Positions 1 through 8,679 of a DNA stretch of 64,000 bases are shown in pieces. How positions within the stretch are numbered: position 1 is the stretch's first letter; each line of letters starts with the position of its first letter. Position numbers and translations under genes: made by a program. The notes below the pieces were generated by a model. The model had not been told where the DNA came from and did no database searches. It saw only the letters and a program-made list of their open reading frames with translations. The stretch covers positions 62,001 through 126,000 of the forward strand of contig NZ_JALBUF010000001.1 of NCBI RefSeq assembly GCF_022606465.1, read 5' to 3'. This DNA comes from Sulfoacidibacillus ferrooxidans. GTDB taxonomy: Bacteria > Bacillota > Bacilli > Alicyclobacillales > SLC66.

Positions 1-2
1 AC

Positions 3-314
3 CATGAATATGCTTTAACACAGCATGTAACGTTAACTCGAAGGAACGAACTGCTGGCCGGGCGCTTTGCTGTAAAAGAAGCTGTCATTAAAGCCCTTTA
101 CTCCATCGATGCAAACCGCATGTGTTCTGCTCAATCACGCGAAAAAGGGATTGCATTTTTAGAGATTGAAACACTATCACACGCGTCAGGTGCCCCATGT
201 CTCTTGTTGCATGGACAAGCACAGCAAGTGGCACAAAGCTATCAACTCACTCAGTTTCACGTAAGCTTGTCTCACACAAAAGAACTGGCTATCGCGTTTG
301 TCGTTCTCACTTAA
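3..314 (+). CDS. acpS: Holo-[acyl-carrier-protein] synthase, 3' part
   Basis: AcpS transfers 4'-phosphopantetheine from CoA to a serine of apo-acyl carrier protein, activating fatty-acid synthesis in the cytoplasm. The window opens inside the gene, so the start and the N-terminal metal-binding aspartate are missing. What remains (about 103 residues) shows the family motif LLAGRFAVKEAVIKAL, with the Mg-coordinating glutamate in FAVKEA, then a G-x-P segment and the C-terminal HVSLSHTKELAIAFVVL, which is typical of AcpS. It reads rightward and converges on two minus-strand genes. Identification is firm; only the 5' truncation limits it. Confidence 0.93.
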   Translation, partial: HEYALTQHVTLTRRNELLAGRFAVKEAVIKALYSIDANRMCSAQSREKGIAFLEIETLSHASGAPCLLLHGQAQQVAQSYQLTQFHVSLSHTKELAIAFVVLT

Positions 315-357
315 CCAACTGGGCTATACCTGCACGTATCTTGATATTTTGTAAGTG

Positions 358-504
358 CTACGTTTGCGCCGTGTTGGCGCTAGATTCTTTTCCTTCATCA
401 TCATTTGCTGGCGCAGGACGGGTGAAAAAGAAGAAGAACACGGCAAGAAACGCTAAGAGATAAAATGTGGCACCTTCACTCAACTTCCATTTACCTTTGC
501 TCAA
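358..504 (-). CDS. Small single-pass membrane protein (48 aa), TTG start
   Basis: This short gene encodes a basic N-terminus (SKGKWKLSEG), one strongly hydrophobic helix rich in Phe and Leu (about residues 13-27), and a polar acidic tail ending in SSANTAQT. A strong Shine-Dalgarno sequence (GAGGAGGG) lies 7 bases before a TTG start and overlaps the stop of the upstream membrane-protein gene, so the two are probably translationally coupled. I recognise no family. The good ribosome-binding site, the clean membrane topology and the tight coupling argue that it is real. Its function is unknown. Confidence 0.55.
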   Translation of the reverse strand: MSKGKWKLSEGATFYLLAFLAVFFFFFTRPAPANDDEGKESSANTAQT

Positions 505-517
505 TACCGACCCTCCT

Positions 518-1054
518 CTATGTCACTCCCCTTCCTCTCTTTCGCTTCCGTGTGCGTTTCGATTTTGGAATAGGGGGCCGACCTGATTTTTTTATCTTTC
601 CTCCCGTTTTGATAAGACCAAAATGTTTCATGGTCATCGTTTCATATTGGTTAAGAATCGATGCAGGTACACCTGGTAGATTGGCAACAGAAGGCTTACT
701 GCCAAAAGGTGGGCCTGCCACTACGATTGAAAAACGATGAGAGGTTACATAGATCCCTGTCGTCCCAAACACTTGTGCAATTAGCAGCACCGCAGTAATC
801 ACCTCAAGACCATCCATCACAAAAGCGGCACCCGTAGTGGTGGTGGTAATTTCCGTGGCTCCTATGATCGGTCCTGAAAAAGAGAGCATAAATCCTTCCG
901 GTACAACAAACATACCCACAGGCTGTAATTGACCCGTTAAAATCAGTGCTGCTGTAAGTAAATCAATCCCATAGTGTATTGACTTTACTGCGAGAAATCG
1001 GGAATACAGGTCTACTTTCGTCCCCTTAGTAAACGATCGTATCCATTCATTCAA
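518..1054 (-). CDS. Hypothetical membrane protein with basic C-terminal tail
   Basis: This 178-residue protein has two or three hydrophobic segments: SIHYGIDLLTAALIL near the N-terminus, a glycine-rich stretch around FSGPIIGATEI, and VITAVLLIAQVFGTTGIYV. A roughly 80-residue soluble part follows, ending in a very basic tail (KSKRTRKRKRGRG). The start is taken as TTG because AGGGAGG lies 6 bases upstream; two TTG codons further upstream lack such a site. It heads a minus-strand pair with the 48-residue membrane protein downstream, divergent from the germination operon. I do not recognise the family, and no function can be assigned. Confidence 0.6.
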   Translation of the reverse strand: MNEWIRSFTKGTKVDLYSRFLAVKSIHYGIDLLTAALILTGQLQPVGMFVVPEGFMLSFSGPIIGATEITTTTTGAAFVMDGLEVITAVLLIAQVFGTTGIYVTSHRFSIVVAGPPFGSKPSVANLPGVPASILNQYETMTMKHFGLIKTGGKIKKSGRPPIPKSKRTRKRKRGRGVT

Positions 1055-1250
1055 AGTCCCCCCTCCCTTAACCAACAAACAACGTGATGATCATTGACAC
1101 GTCAAACTATTCTATGCGCTTTTGTCCGAAATGGTATGGTGGTGTGCGGATGTCCTATTTTTTCCCATGCCTTATACATAGCTCAACCACAAATTGGGGA
1201 ACGATAACATGTATAAGACGAGAAGTACATTCTCACGAGGAGGGCGCACA

Positions 1251-3587
1251 GTGGGCTTTATTAAAGGTACACTCGACTGGATAGTAGATTTAGCTGAGCG
1301 TGATACAACATACCGCACCCGCTTTAGCTTAAGTCCCTCTGCGACTCACCGCGAGGGTGTTCAAAACACAGACGAACAACAGGCGAACCAACAACAACAG
1401 GCTAATCAGCAACCACAAGCTAACCAGCAACCACAAGCTAACCAGCAACCACAAGCTAACCAGCAACCACAAGCAAGCCAGCAGCAACAAGCTAACCAGC
1501 AACAACAGGCTAACCAGCAACAACAAGCTAACAAGCAACAACAGGCTAATCAGCAACAACAAGCTAACCAGACTGTATCCATTAACGATATTAAGCGCAT
1601 GAGCATCATCCAAAGGCGAGAAAAACAAGTGGGCGAAGAGCGTGGGTCAAATGAAAATATTATGCGTCATCTTGATGATGATGTGAAAACCCACTATCTA
1701 CCACTCACTTTTTCTGAGCAAGTTGAATATTTACAACGGCTTTTACACTATCCACGCAACGGCGATATACAATTTGTTACCCATTATACGAAAGCGCATC
1801 AAAAAGTCGTTACTGTTTTTTCGCAAGTTGCCATCGATACGAAAGAATTCGAAAACTTCATTCTTACTACTGTCGTCAACATAGATTTCGAACTACATCG
1901 CATGGAAGATCTATCGGAGCGCTTACCTGCACGCAACTATGCCCTTGTGGACAATGTTCACACACTCGCAAACGCAGTCATCGAAGGTAACGTTATTATT
2001 TTAATGGGTATGGCCCAAGCATTAGTGTGCTCTTTTTCAAAATTCCACGCCCGCTCCATCTCTACACCAATTAATGAGACGGTGATTCGCGGATCACAAG
2101 AAGCGTTTACTGAGAGCATTGAGAGCAATATGTCACAACTGCGCCGCATTTTACGATGTCCTGACCTGGTCATGGAGATGGTCACTTTGCGCGATTTGGC
2201 ACGCACTCGCCTGTGCGTATGCTCGATGGCACATGTCACAAACCCGCGACTACTGTCTGAAATGCATCGACGCATTACAAATATTGGTCCAATTGCACAT
2301 GTGATTCCTGGAATGGTCGAACAGCATTTAGAAGACCACTGGCGTTCAATCTTTCCAACACTGATCTACACCGAACGTCCAGACATCACCACACGCTCCA
2401 TCGCACAAGGACAAGTAGCCGTTCTCATCGACAATCTCCCAATGGCAATTATAGGGCCAGCTACTTTTTGGATGCAGTTAGCGACGGCAGAAGATCCTAA
2501 TTTACGCCCTTGGTATGCGAATTTTTTGCGCATGATACGACTACTGGCACTCTTTGTGGCACTAGTATTACCTGCATTATATGTGGGACTTACTAATTTT
2601 CAACAAGAAATGATTCCGTCTGACTTATTGCTAGCAATGACTGTATCTAGACAAAATTTGCCATTCCCGACAGTTGTCGAGGTTCTCATTCTCGAATTGG
2701 CATTTGAGTTGATTCGAGAAGCAAGTATACGAGTACCCCACGTCATCGGTTCTACAATTGGAATCGTTGGAGCACTGATTCTCGGTCAATCTGCAGTGGA
2801 TGCCAATCTAGTCAGTCCAGTCGTTGTCATTGTCGTGGCTCTAACGGGTCTTGGCTCTTTTGCGATCCCCAATCAATCTATTGGCTATGCGTTTCGCATT
2901 TTACGGTACTCGTATACTCTAATCAGTTTCATTTTAGGTTTTTTTGGAATTGCAGTTCTGTTTAGCGTCATGACTGTATACATGAGTTCACTGCAATCCG
3001 TAGGAGTACCTTATCTCACACCAATTGCACCACTGCGCAGTAAAGAAGAAGGATTTTTTCGTAAAACAGTGCTCGCATACTCTTCTCGCCCGGGATCATT
3101 GCGCTCCTTACCTGTAGAGAATCCAGAGATTCAAAAGAAAGATGATATGGGTGGCGATTCACCTGATGCACAACCGGATACAGGTGCAAAGTCATCGTCG
3201 GAAGTGATTAACCAATCACATATTAGCGCAAGTAATAATGCCACCACAGACAAAATGGCAGAGGGAAACAATGATCAATCGAAACCAGCGCAGCCTATGC
3301 AAGACACTGCAAGCCAAGGAACGGAAGCGCCAGAAAGTACTTCTCAACAAGGTACTTCTCAACAAGGTACTTCTCAACAAGGTACTTCTCAACAAGGTAC
3401 TTCTCAACAAGGTTCAAGCACACAAGATACAGCTTCGCAAACCAACTCACAGTCATCCTTTACTGGAGCAAGTAATTCATCAGATCAAATGCAAAATGCA
3501 AGTTCAACTGCCGATACCTCGAATCAACAAAGCAGCAGACCATGGCGTAAACCACGCCCGTGGCGCTCAAAAACAAAGGGGATTTAG
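1251..3587 (+). CDS. Spore germination protein GerA family, A subunit, with repeat tracts
   Basis: This is the A subunit of a germinant receptor in the spore inner membrane; it works with the B and C subunits encoded downstream. The protein is about 778 residues, much longer than the usual 480-550. Family features are LSERLPARNYALVDNV, IPNQSIGY and about five membrane helices (roughly residues 420-590). The excess length is a Gln/Asn/Ala-rich tract near residues 40-110 (about eleven six-residue units) and a roughly 150-residue disordered tail containing five TSQQG units and ending in a Trp/Arg/Pro-rich motif. The start is taken as GTG because GAGGAGGG lies 6 bases upstream. The family is certain; the germinant is unknown. 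Confidence 0.92.
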   Translation: MGFIKGTLDWIVDLAERDTTYRTRFSLSPSATHREGVQNTDEQQANQQQQANQQPQANQQPQANQQPQANQQPQASQQQQANQQQQANQQQQANKQQQANQQQQANQTVSINDIKRMSIIQRREKQVGEERGSNENIMRHLDDDVKTHYLPLTFSEQVEYLQRLLHYPRNGDIQFVTHYTKAHQKVVTVFSQVAIDTKEFENFILTTVVNIDFELHRMEDLSERLPARNYALVDNVHTLANAVIEGNVIILMGMAQALVCSFSKFHARSISTPINETVIRGSQEAFTESIESNMSQLRRILRCPDLVMEMVTLRDLARTRLCVCSMAHVTNPRLLSEMHRRITNIGPIAHVIPGMVEQHLEDHWRSIFPTLIYTERPDITTRSIAQGQVAVLIDNLPMAIIGPATFWMQLATAEDPNLRPWYANFLRMIRLLALFVALVLPALYVGLTNFQQEMIPSDLLLAMTVSRQNLPFPTVVEVLILELAFELIREASIRVPHVIGSTIGIVGALILGQSAVDANLVSPVVVIVVALTGLGSFAIPNQSIGYAFRILRYSYTLISFILGFFGIAVLFSVMTVYMSSLQSVGVPYLTPIAPLRSKEEGFFRKTVLAYSSRPGSLRSLPVENPEIQKKDDMGGDSPDAQPDTGAKSSSEVINQSHISASNNATTDKMAEGNNDQSKPAQPMQDTASQGTEAPESTSQQGTSQQGTSQQGTSQQGTSQQGSSTQDTASQTNSQSSFTGASNSSDQMQNASSTADTSNQQSSRPWRKPRPWRSKTKGI
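1372..1575 (+). repeat. 18-bp in-frame tandem repeats in the germination A-subunit gene
   Basis: About eleven direct copies of an 18-base unit (variants of CAAGCTAACCAGCAACCA) lie head to tail and encode QANQQQ or QANQQP. Four consecutive central units are nearly identical at the DNA level, while flanking copies differ by one or two bases. The array is in frame, so gain or loss of units changes tract length without a frameshift. Such arrays are prone to slippage. Confidence 0.9.
3343..3413 (+). repeat. 15-bp in-frame tandem repeats near the 3' end of the same gene
   Basis: Five near-perfect copies of a 15-base unit (GGTACTTCTCAACAA) encode TSQQG repeats in the disordered C-terminal tail of the germination A subunit. 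Most copies are identical, which points to recent expansion or ongoing homogenisation by slippage. The unit is unrelated to the 18-base array near the 5' end of the same gene. Confidence 0.9.
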
Positions 3588-3589
3588 CT

Positions 3590-4747
3590 GTGATTAAAGA
3601 CGGTCACATTAGTCCTTCACAACTTCTGGCGCTGATGACAATCATCATCATGGGTAAAGGGTTTGACTCATCCTTGCTGATTTTAATTCACTGGGGTCAT
3701 AATGCAGCAGAATTACTTCTCATCATCAGTGAAGGATTAATGATTGGGCTCATCGCACTCCTATTACCACTTATGCACGATCAACAGAAAAATCTAGTCG
3801 ATTTATTTTACGAGACACTCGGGCCCATCATTGGTTCTTTATGCTGTCTCATCTTGTTCATTTCTTTGTTATTAGATTTTTCGATGAATGTGCGATACGA
3901 CCTAGATCAGATTCGAGTAGCCTTTTTACCTACCACACCGCCCATGGTTATTTTATTCATAACGATCATAGCTGTGATTATCCCTGTATATTATGGGATC
4001 GAAGTATTGGCACGTTTTAATCTACTCATGTTCACTGTGTTTATGTTCATGTTACTCACGTTAATTTTTGTATCTTCCAAGCTAACTCATATTTCCTATT
4101 TGCCGCCTGTCTTAGGACCAGGATTACCCACCCTCATAAAAAATGGCGTGCAACATACAGGGTATTTTGGTGAGTATCTTGTATTTCTTATGCTGCGCCC
4201 TTATGTCCGTAGTTACGTAAGCTATCGTCGCACCTTTTATCTTACTTCTAGTTTATCCATTGTGCTTGGCGTAATAGCTCTTTTAATCAATCAAATGATC
4301 TTTCCCTATCCAAATAACGATATGCTCTTTTTCCCATTTCTTGAAATGGTGAAACTCATCTACTTTGGACGCTTTATTCAACATATCGAGGCGATCTATG
4401 CCGTTACATGGCTTGTCGTTACATTTGCACGCCTTAGCCTTCTGATGTATATCCTCTCACTCATGGCAGGGAGCATCGCGCGTGCACACAACTATCGGCG
4501 ATTTGCACCATCGATCGGCGCAATGGTGTTTTATATAGCCATTCTACCCGCGACATTATCAGATGCCATTGATTTTAAAGACATCGTTTTAGAAAAACGC
4601 GGCATCCTCCTCTATGGGGGTATTCCAATTTTATTGTTGATTGTGGCCTACTGGAAGAAATGGAGGGGTAAATATCATGCACACAAACCACCTACAAGTG
4701 GACAAAAGAAAAGTAAAAAAGAAACCAATCCACAACCACAAACGTAG
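3590..4747 (+). CDS. Spore germination protein GerB family (permease-like B subunit)
   Basis: This is the B subunit of the germinant receptor, a 10-helix membrane protein of the APC transporter superfamily thought to bind the germinant. The 385-residue product is hydrophobic throughout and begins HISPSQLLALMTIIIMG. It carries family-typical YYGIEVLARFN and LPPVLGPGLPTLIKNG, and a basic C-terminal tail. The start is taken as GTG with AAGGGG upstream, 2 bases after the A-subunit stop. The 3' end overlaps the C-subunit gene by about 70 bases. Family assignment is strong; substrate is not determinable. Confidence 0.92.
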   Translation: MIKDGHISPSQLLALMTIIIMGKGFDSSLLILIHWGHNAAELLLIISEGLMIGLIALLLPLMHDQQKNLVDLFYETLGPIIGSLCCLILFISLLLDFSMNVRYDLDQIRVAFLPTTPPMVILFITIIAVIIPVYYGIEVLARFNLLMFTVFMFMLLTLIFVSSKLTHISYLPPVLGPGLPTLIKNGVQHTGYFGEYLVFLMLRPYVRSYVSYRRTFYLTSSLSIVLGVIALLINQMIFPYPNNDMLFFPFLEMVKLIYFGRFIQHIEAIYAVTWLVVTFARLSLLMYILSLMAGSIARAHNYRRFAPSIGAMVFYIAILPATLSDAIDFKDIVLEKRGILLYGGIPILLLIVAYWKKWRGKYHAHKPPTSGQKKSKKETNPQPQT

Positions 4748-5972
4748 TCATGTCAAGTCATCCATCATACGCTTAATGGCCGTTACTAGTCTCACGACAC
4801 TTTTACTCACAGGATGCTGGGACAATCATGAATTAGAGAGCTTAGCTTTTGTCACTGTTCTAGGCATCGATGAGGGAAAACATGATAACCTAAAAATCAC
4901 CTACCAATACTTTACGCCTACGACGGAAGCGCCAAAGGTACATGGTGCACCACTCATTACCACATTTGAAGCACCTTCATTTGGCGTAGCAGAAAACATC
5001 GCCAATGTGACAACTGATCGCATGATCACATCACAACAGTTAAAAGTAACCATGATCGGAGAAAAATTCGGAAAGAAGAACGACGTGGCACGAGTATTAG
5101 AAGGAATGGTGCGCTCACGTACCTATCGGCGCGACATTATGCTCATCACAAGCATCGAATCTGCAAATACTACCATCCGTGCCAATCGCAGCAAACTGGG
5201 CTCAACTAGTCTTGACTTTATCGAAAATATGCGCAACCAGCACTCCTTTACTGGACTTATGCCTGTCGAAACTTTAAACGATTTTTTAGTTGCAAATGAG
5301 AGCGGCGATCGTCTTGCCTATACTGCACTTGTTGCGATCAATAAACCGGCACCTCTTAGCAAAATGGCTGGAGAAGATGTCAACCGCGAAGCTGGGCAAT
5401 TTTCACGTCAAGGAGGCGACGACAAAGTCGAGTTTGCTGGTGCAGAAATATACCGCGCAGACCGTGCTGCAGGGAGGTTGACTGGACAAGAAGCTCGCAT
5501 CTTACTCATGCTAAAACATGAAGTAAAAACGTTTCTCGTCGGTTTGCGTGATCCCATCCATAAAGAGCGGCGCAATACACTGCTCATACATCAATTTTTA
5601 TCTCCGCGAGTCAGTGCCCATTTAGACAAAGGGCGATTGCACTTTATCATCAATGTCCCACTTGATGCAACACTGGATAGTTCGACGGCTGAATTAAACT
5701 ACGTTCAAGATGTCACATTGCGTCACAAATTAGAGAAACAGTTTAACCACAGCTTTGAACAAGAAACCATTGATTTAATTAAACGTTGTCAAACGGAGTT
5801 TAAAGGCGATCCATTCGGACTTGCCTATGCGATTAAATGGAGATTTTTAACGGAAAATGATTGGAAAAAATTTAACTATACTAAACACTTTAATGAAGCC
5901 CGCTTTACTGTGTACTACGATGTACAAATTAGTAACTTTGGAAAACAACGCGCTCCCTATGGAAGTGACTGA
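4677..5972 (+). CDS. Spore germination lipoprotein GerC family
   Basis: This is the lipoprotein C subunit of the germinant receptor, anchored on the outer face of the spore inner membrane. The 431-residue protein has a basic N-terminus, a signal peptide with lipobox LLTGC followed by WDNHELESLAFV (the GerC hallmark), then Ger(x)C domains. The C-terminal domain includes DLIKRCQTEFKGDPFGLA. The ATG is preceded by TGGAGGGG and lies inside the end of the B-subunit gene, so translation is probably coupled. The order A-B-C is the classic gerA arrangement. Confidence 0.93.
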   Translation: MHTNHLQVDKRKVKKKPIHNHKRSHVKSSIIRLMAVTSLTTLLLTGCWDNHELESLAFVTVLGIDEGKHDNLKITYQYFTPTTEAPKVHGAPLITTFEAPSFGVAENIANVTTDRMITSQQLKVTMIGEKFGKKNDVARVLEGMVRSRTYRRDIMLITSIESANTTIRANRSKLGSTSLDFIENMRNQHSFTGLMPVETLNDFLVANESGDRLAYTALVAINKPAPLSKMAGEDVNREAGQFSRQGGDDKVEFAGAEIYRADRAAGRLTGQEARILLMLKHEVKTFLVGLRDPIHKERRNTLLIHQFLSPRVSAHLDKGRLHFIINVPLDATLDSSTAELNYVQDVTLRHKLEKQFNHSFEQETIDLIKRCQTEFKGDPFGLAYAIKWRFLTENDWKKFNYTKHFNEARFTVYYDVQISNFGKQRAPYGSD

Positions 5973-6000
5973 ACATACATCCGTCAGAGGTGAATCATCC

Positions 6001-6183
6001 ATGTCAGCTTTTTTGAGTTATATCATGCCAGGTTTACTTGCCATGATCCTTACAGAACCAATTTTCCCTATCTTGTGGAAAAAACGCGAGTTTTCTTCTA
6101 TTGCTTTGCTGTCATTTTTTTCACTTGCCATCATCGCAGGAGCGATCGCTACGTGGATAGAGTACGTCATATCGCCACAATAG
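6001..6183 (+). CDS. Small two-helix membrane protein at the end of the germination operon
   Basis: This 60-residue protein has two predicted membrane helices (about residues 3-24 and 33-54) joined by a short basic loop (WKKREFSS). The ATG follows AGAGGTGA at good spacing and lies 28 bases after the GerC stop, so it is probably co-transcribed with the receptor genes. Small accessory membrane genes do occur beside some ger operons, but I cannot tie this one to a named family. A role in germination rests on position only. Confidence 0.6.
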   Translation: MSAFLSYIMPGLLAMILTEPIFPILWKKREFSSIALLSFFSLAIIAGAIATWIEYVISPQ

Positions 6184-6219
6184 TGTTAGTTTATGATATA
6201 CTTTATATTGTTCTATATG

Positions 6220-6234
6220 TTTCGGATACCGAAA
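6220..6234. promoter_or_regulatory. Palindromic operator-like site before the MFS gene
   Basis: TTTCGG-ATA-CCGAAA is a perfect inverted repeat just upstream of the Shine-Dalgarno sequence of the MFS transporter gene. It follows an AT-rich stretch containing TATATT that could be a -10 box. The position suits a repressor such as a MarR- or TetR-type regulator. No regulator gene is adjacent. Confidence 0.45.
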
Positions 6235-6254
6235 TAAAAAGGAGTGTCTTCATC

Positions 6255-7460
6255 ATGTCAAAGCGTCTCCCTGCCGCCGTACTGGCGACAGCCTTTGCTA
6301 CACTGATCGCCTTTATGGGTATTGGTGTAGTTGACCCACTATTACCACTCATAGGACGTGCAATGGGTGCAACACCTTTTCAAGTCGAGTGGCTTTTTAC
6401 AAGTTATATTGCAGTAATGGCGCTGACCATGCTCATCTCAGGCGTGCTTGCAACACGTCTTGGCGGACGTAAAGTCATGCTGCTCGGCCTATCATTAGTG
6501 GTGTTTTTTTCCACATTAAGCGGACTATCACCGAGTATAGAGTTTCTTGCGTTCGTGCGAGCTGGCTGGGGACTTGGCAACGCATTTTTTACCTCCACAG
6601 CACTATCGATTATCGTTGGGGCATCTACAGGTGGAATAGCCTCAGCCATCACACTCTATGAGGCGGCGCTAGGACTTGGTATTGCATCCGGCCCATTGAT
6701 TGGCGGATTCCTTGGAAACATCACATGGCGCTTGCCGTTTTTCGGAACGGCAACGCTCATGTTAATCGCTGTTATTTTTTCGTATTTTCTTGTTCGAGAA
6801 CCAAAGCGCGAAGCTCCTCGCTCTGCAAAAGATTTGTTTCGTGCAATGCGATATCCAGCTATTTTGATTAATGCACTCATCGGGCTAGCCTATAGTTATG
6901 CTTTCTTTACGATTTTGGCCTATTCTCCGTTAACACTACAAGGTCTAAGTAGTATTGATCTTGGCATCACGTATTTTATCTGGGGCATACTCGTTGGTAT
7001 TTCATCTGTTTTTGTCGTCAACTGGTTGCGGCCAAAACTAGGTCCAGTTCGCCTTTTGCAATATAATTTATTTGGACTGATCGCTATTTTTATTGCAGCT
7101 GGACTCGTTCGCGGATCTTCTTTACTTGTTGTGATCGTATTGTCAGGCTTTTTTTGTGGCATTTCAAACGCGCTATTCACGACACTTGCAATGGAAGTAT
7201 CTCCTTATTCGCGATCCATCTCTTCAGGAACGTATAACTTTTTGCGTTGGTCAGGTGCTGCACTTGCTCCTATTATGAGTGGTCTTATTGGACAACAACT
7301 GGGTATGCAGATACCTTTTTTTATTGCCGCCTTATTACTCGTAGTAGGAGTCATTGCTCTATTTGTTGCACGTCCAATCTTAGAACGAGCTTTATTAGAA
7401 AATGGTGAACCAGAAGCATCACACAGTCATCACTTGGCGACTACTACACAAAGTATATAG
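6255..7460 (+). CDS. MFS transporter, DHA1-like drug/metabolite exporter
   Basis: This 401-residue protein has about 12 hydrophobic segments, the length and layout of a major facilitator of the drug:H+ antiporter type. Motif A between helices 2 and 3 appears as LATRLGGRKVMLLG; the helix 1 region has MGIGVVDPLLPLIG, and helix 5 carries the glycine/proline-rich ASGPLIGGFLG typical of antiporters. The ATG follows AAGGAG. A palindrome in the 5' leader suggests local repression. Export of a toxic compound is the likely role; the substrate cannot be read from sequence. Confidence 0.88.
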   Translation: MSKRLPAAVLATAFATLIAFMGIGVVDPLLPLIGRAMGATPFQVEWLFTSYIAVMALTMLISGVLATRLGGRKVMLLGLSLVVFFSTLSGLSPSIEFLAFVRAGWGLGNAFFTSTALSIIVGASTGGIASAITLYEAALGLGIASGPLIGGFLGNITWRLPFFGTATLMLIAVIFSYFLVREPKREAPRSAKDLFRAMRYPAILINALIGLAYSYAFFTILAYSPLTLQGLSSIDLGITYFIWGILVGISSVFVVNWLRPKLGPVRLLQYNLFGLIAIFIAAGLVRGSSLLVVIVLSGFFCGISNALFTTLAMEVSPYSRSISSGTYNFLRWSGAALAPIMSGLIGQQLGMQIPFFIAALLLVVGVIALFVARPILERALLENGEPEASHSHHLATTTQSI

Positions 7461-7578
7461 GTATAAATATCCTAAGTTTTACAACATAGCATCTCCCTCC
7501 TTGACGACTGCCTCCTTCGATCATTATCATGAAGAGTAGACAAGTGCCCTATGAGTGTCGACAAGGAGGGGTTTCACA

Positions 7579-8679
7579 ATGTCAACAGCCCAGTATTCTG
7601 ACCACGATAGCCATCAAAAAGACGATCAGGTCTCTCAAAAACCCTCCACTACCCTGACAACAACTACAACCACAGTTCTAGACACACTTGCGCGTCCTTT
7701 GCGCGATCTACGCATCTCTGTGACAGACCGTTGCAATTTTCGTTGCACGTACTGTATGCCAAAAGAACTATTTGGACCAAACTTTGCATTTTTACCACAG
7801 AACGCATTACTTTCATTTGAGGAAATCACACAATTAGTTCGTCTTTTTGCACAACTTGGTGTGACAAAAGTACGTCTCACAGGCGGAGAACCACTCTTGA
7901 GACGAGATCTATATAAACTGGTCGAGATGATCCACCATGTTCATGGTATAGACGATATCGCACTTACGACCAATGGTTCCCTGCTTACGCCAAAACTTGC
8001 GCATACATTAAAAGAAGCTGGACTACAGCGCGTTACGATCAGCCTGGATTCACTTGACGATGAGATTTTTATGCGCATGAACGATGTATCTTTTCCTGTC
8101 CAAAAGGTGTTAGATGCCATCGCCGTGGCAGACGATGCAGGTCTCTCTCCCGTAAAAGTGAACATGGTCGTGAAACGTGGCGTGAACGACAAAGGGATTC
8201 TTGCGATGGCCGAACATTTCCGCAATACTCCTTATGTGCTGCGCTTTATCGAATATATGGACGTTGGCAACAGCAACGGTTGGAGAATGGATGACGTGGT
8301 AACAGCAAGTGAGATTTTGTCTACCATCGGAGATGTTTGGCCACTTACACCCATTGATGCTTCACGCCATGGCGAAGTAGCCACGCGCTACCGGTATGCA
8401 GATGGACTCGGAGAAATCGGGGTGATTGCCTCCGTGACGCGCGCCTTTTGTGGCGGCTGTACGCGCGCAAGGCTATCATCTGAAGGGCAATTGTACACTT
8501 GTTTATTTGCAGGAAAAGGTCGAGATCTGCGTACGCTTCTGCGTAGCGGTGCAAGTGAGCAAGAGATTGTCGAAGTGTTAGAGAATATCTGGCACATACG
8601 CAACGACCGCTATTCACAGCTACGAACAGAAGCGACACCACATCTCCCTAAAGTTGAAATGTCACACATTGGTGGATAG
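7579..8679 (+). CDS. moaA: GTP 3',8-cyclase MoaA (molybdenum cofactor biosynthesis)
   Basis: MoaA is the radical-SAM enzyme that, with MoaC, converts GTP to cyclic pyranopterin monophosphate, the first step of molybdenum cofactor synthesis. The 366-residue protein has the SAM-cluster motif CNFRCTYC (Cys52, 56, 59), TGGEPLLR, and a second Fe-S cluster motif near residues 291-308 (CGGCTRAR and a third Cys). It ends in the conserved Gly-Gly. A Ser/Thr-rich 35-residue N-terminal extension precedes the core. The ATG follows AGGAGGGG. No other moa gene lies nearby, but a ModB-like permease is 3.6 kb away. Confidence 0.95.
   Translation: MSTAQYSDHDSHQKDDQVSQKPSTTLTTTTTTVLDTLARPLRDLRISVTDRCNFRCTYCMPKELFGPNFAFLPQNALLSFEEITQLVRLFAQLGVTKVRLTGGEPLLRRDLYKLVEMIHHVHGIDDIALTTNGSLLTPKLAHTLKEAGLQRVTISLDSLDDEIFMRMNDVSFPVQKVLDAIAVADDAGLSPVKVNMVVKRGVNDKGILAMAEHFRNTPYVLRFIEYMDVGNSNGWRMDDVVTASEILSTIGDVWPLTPIDASRHGEVATRYRYADGLGEIGVIASVTRAFCGGCTRARLSSEGQLYTCLFAGKGRDLRTLLRSGASEQEIVEVLENIWHIRNDRYSQLRTEATPHLPKVEMSHIGG

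Noticed and set aside
1329-1628. 99-residue frame opposite the GerA repeat tract, rich in Leu, Ser and Val
   Set aside because: It is the complement of a Gln/Asn repeat; its repeats mirror the real gene.
3216-3597. Repetitive frames (RSTLL and LLNKV units) on both strands at the end of the GerA A-subunit gene
   Set aside because: They are shifted readings of the 15-bp array inside a real gene.
7461-7578. Molybdenum cofactor riboswitch upstream of moaA
   Set aside because: The 118-base gap is too short and no conserved riboswitch helices were visible.
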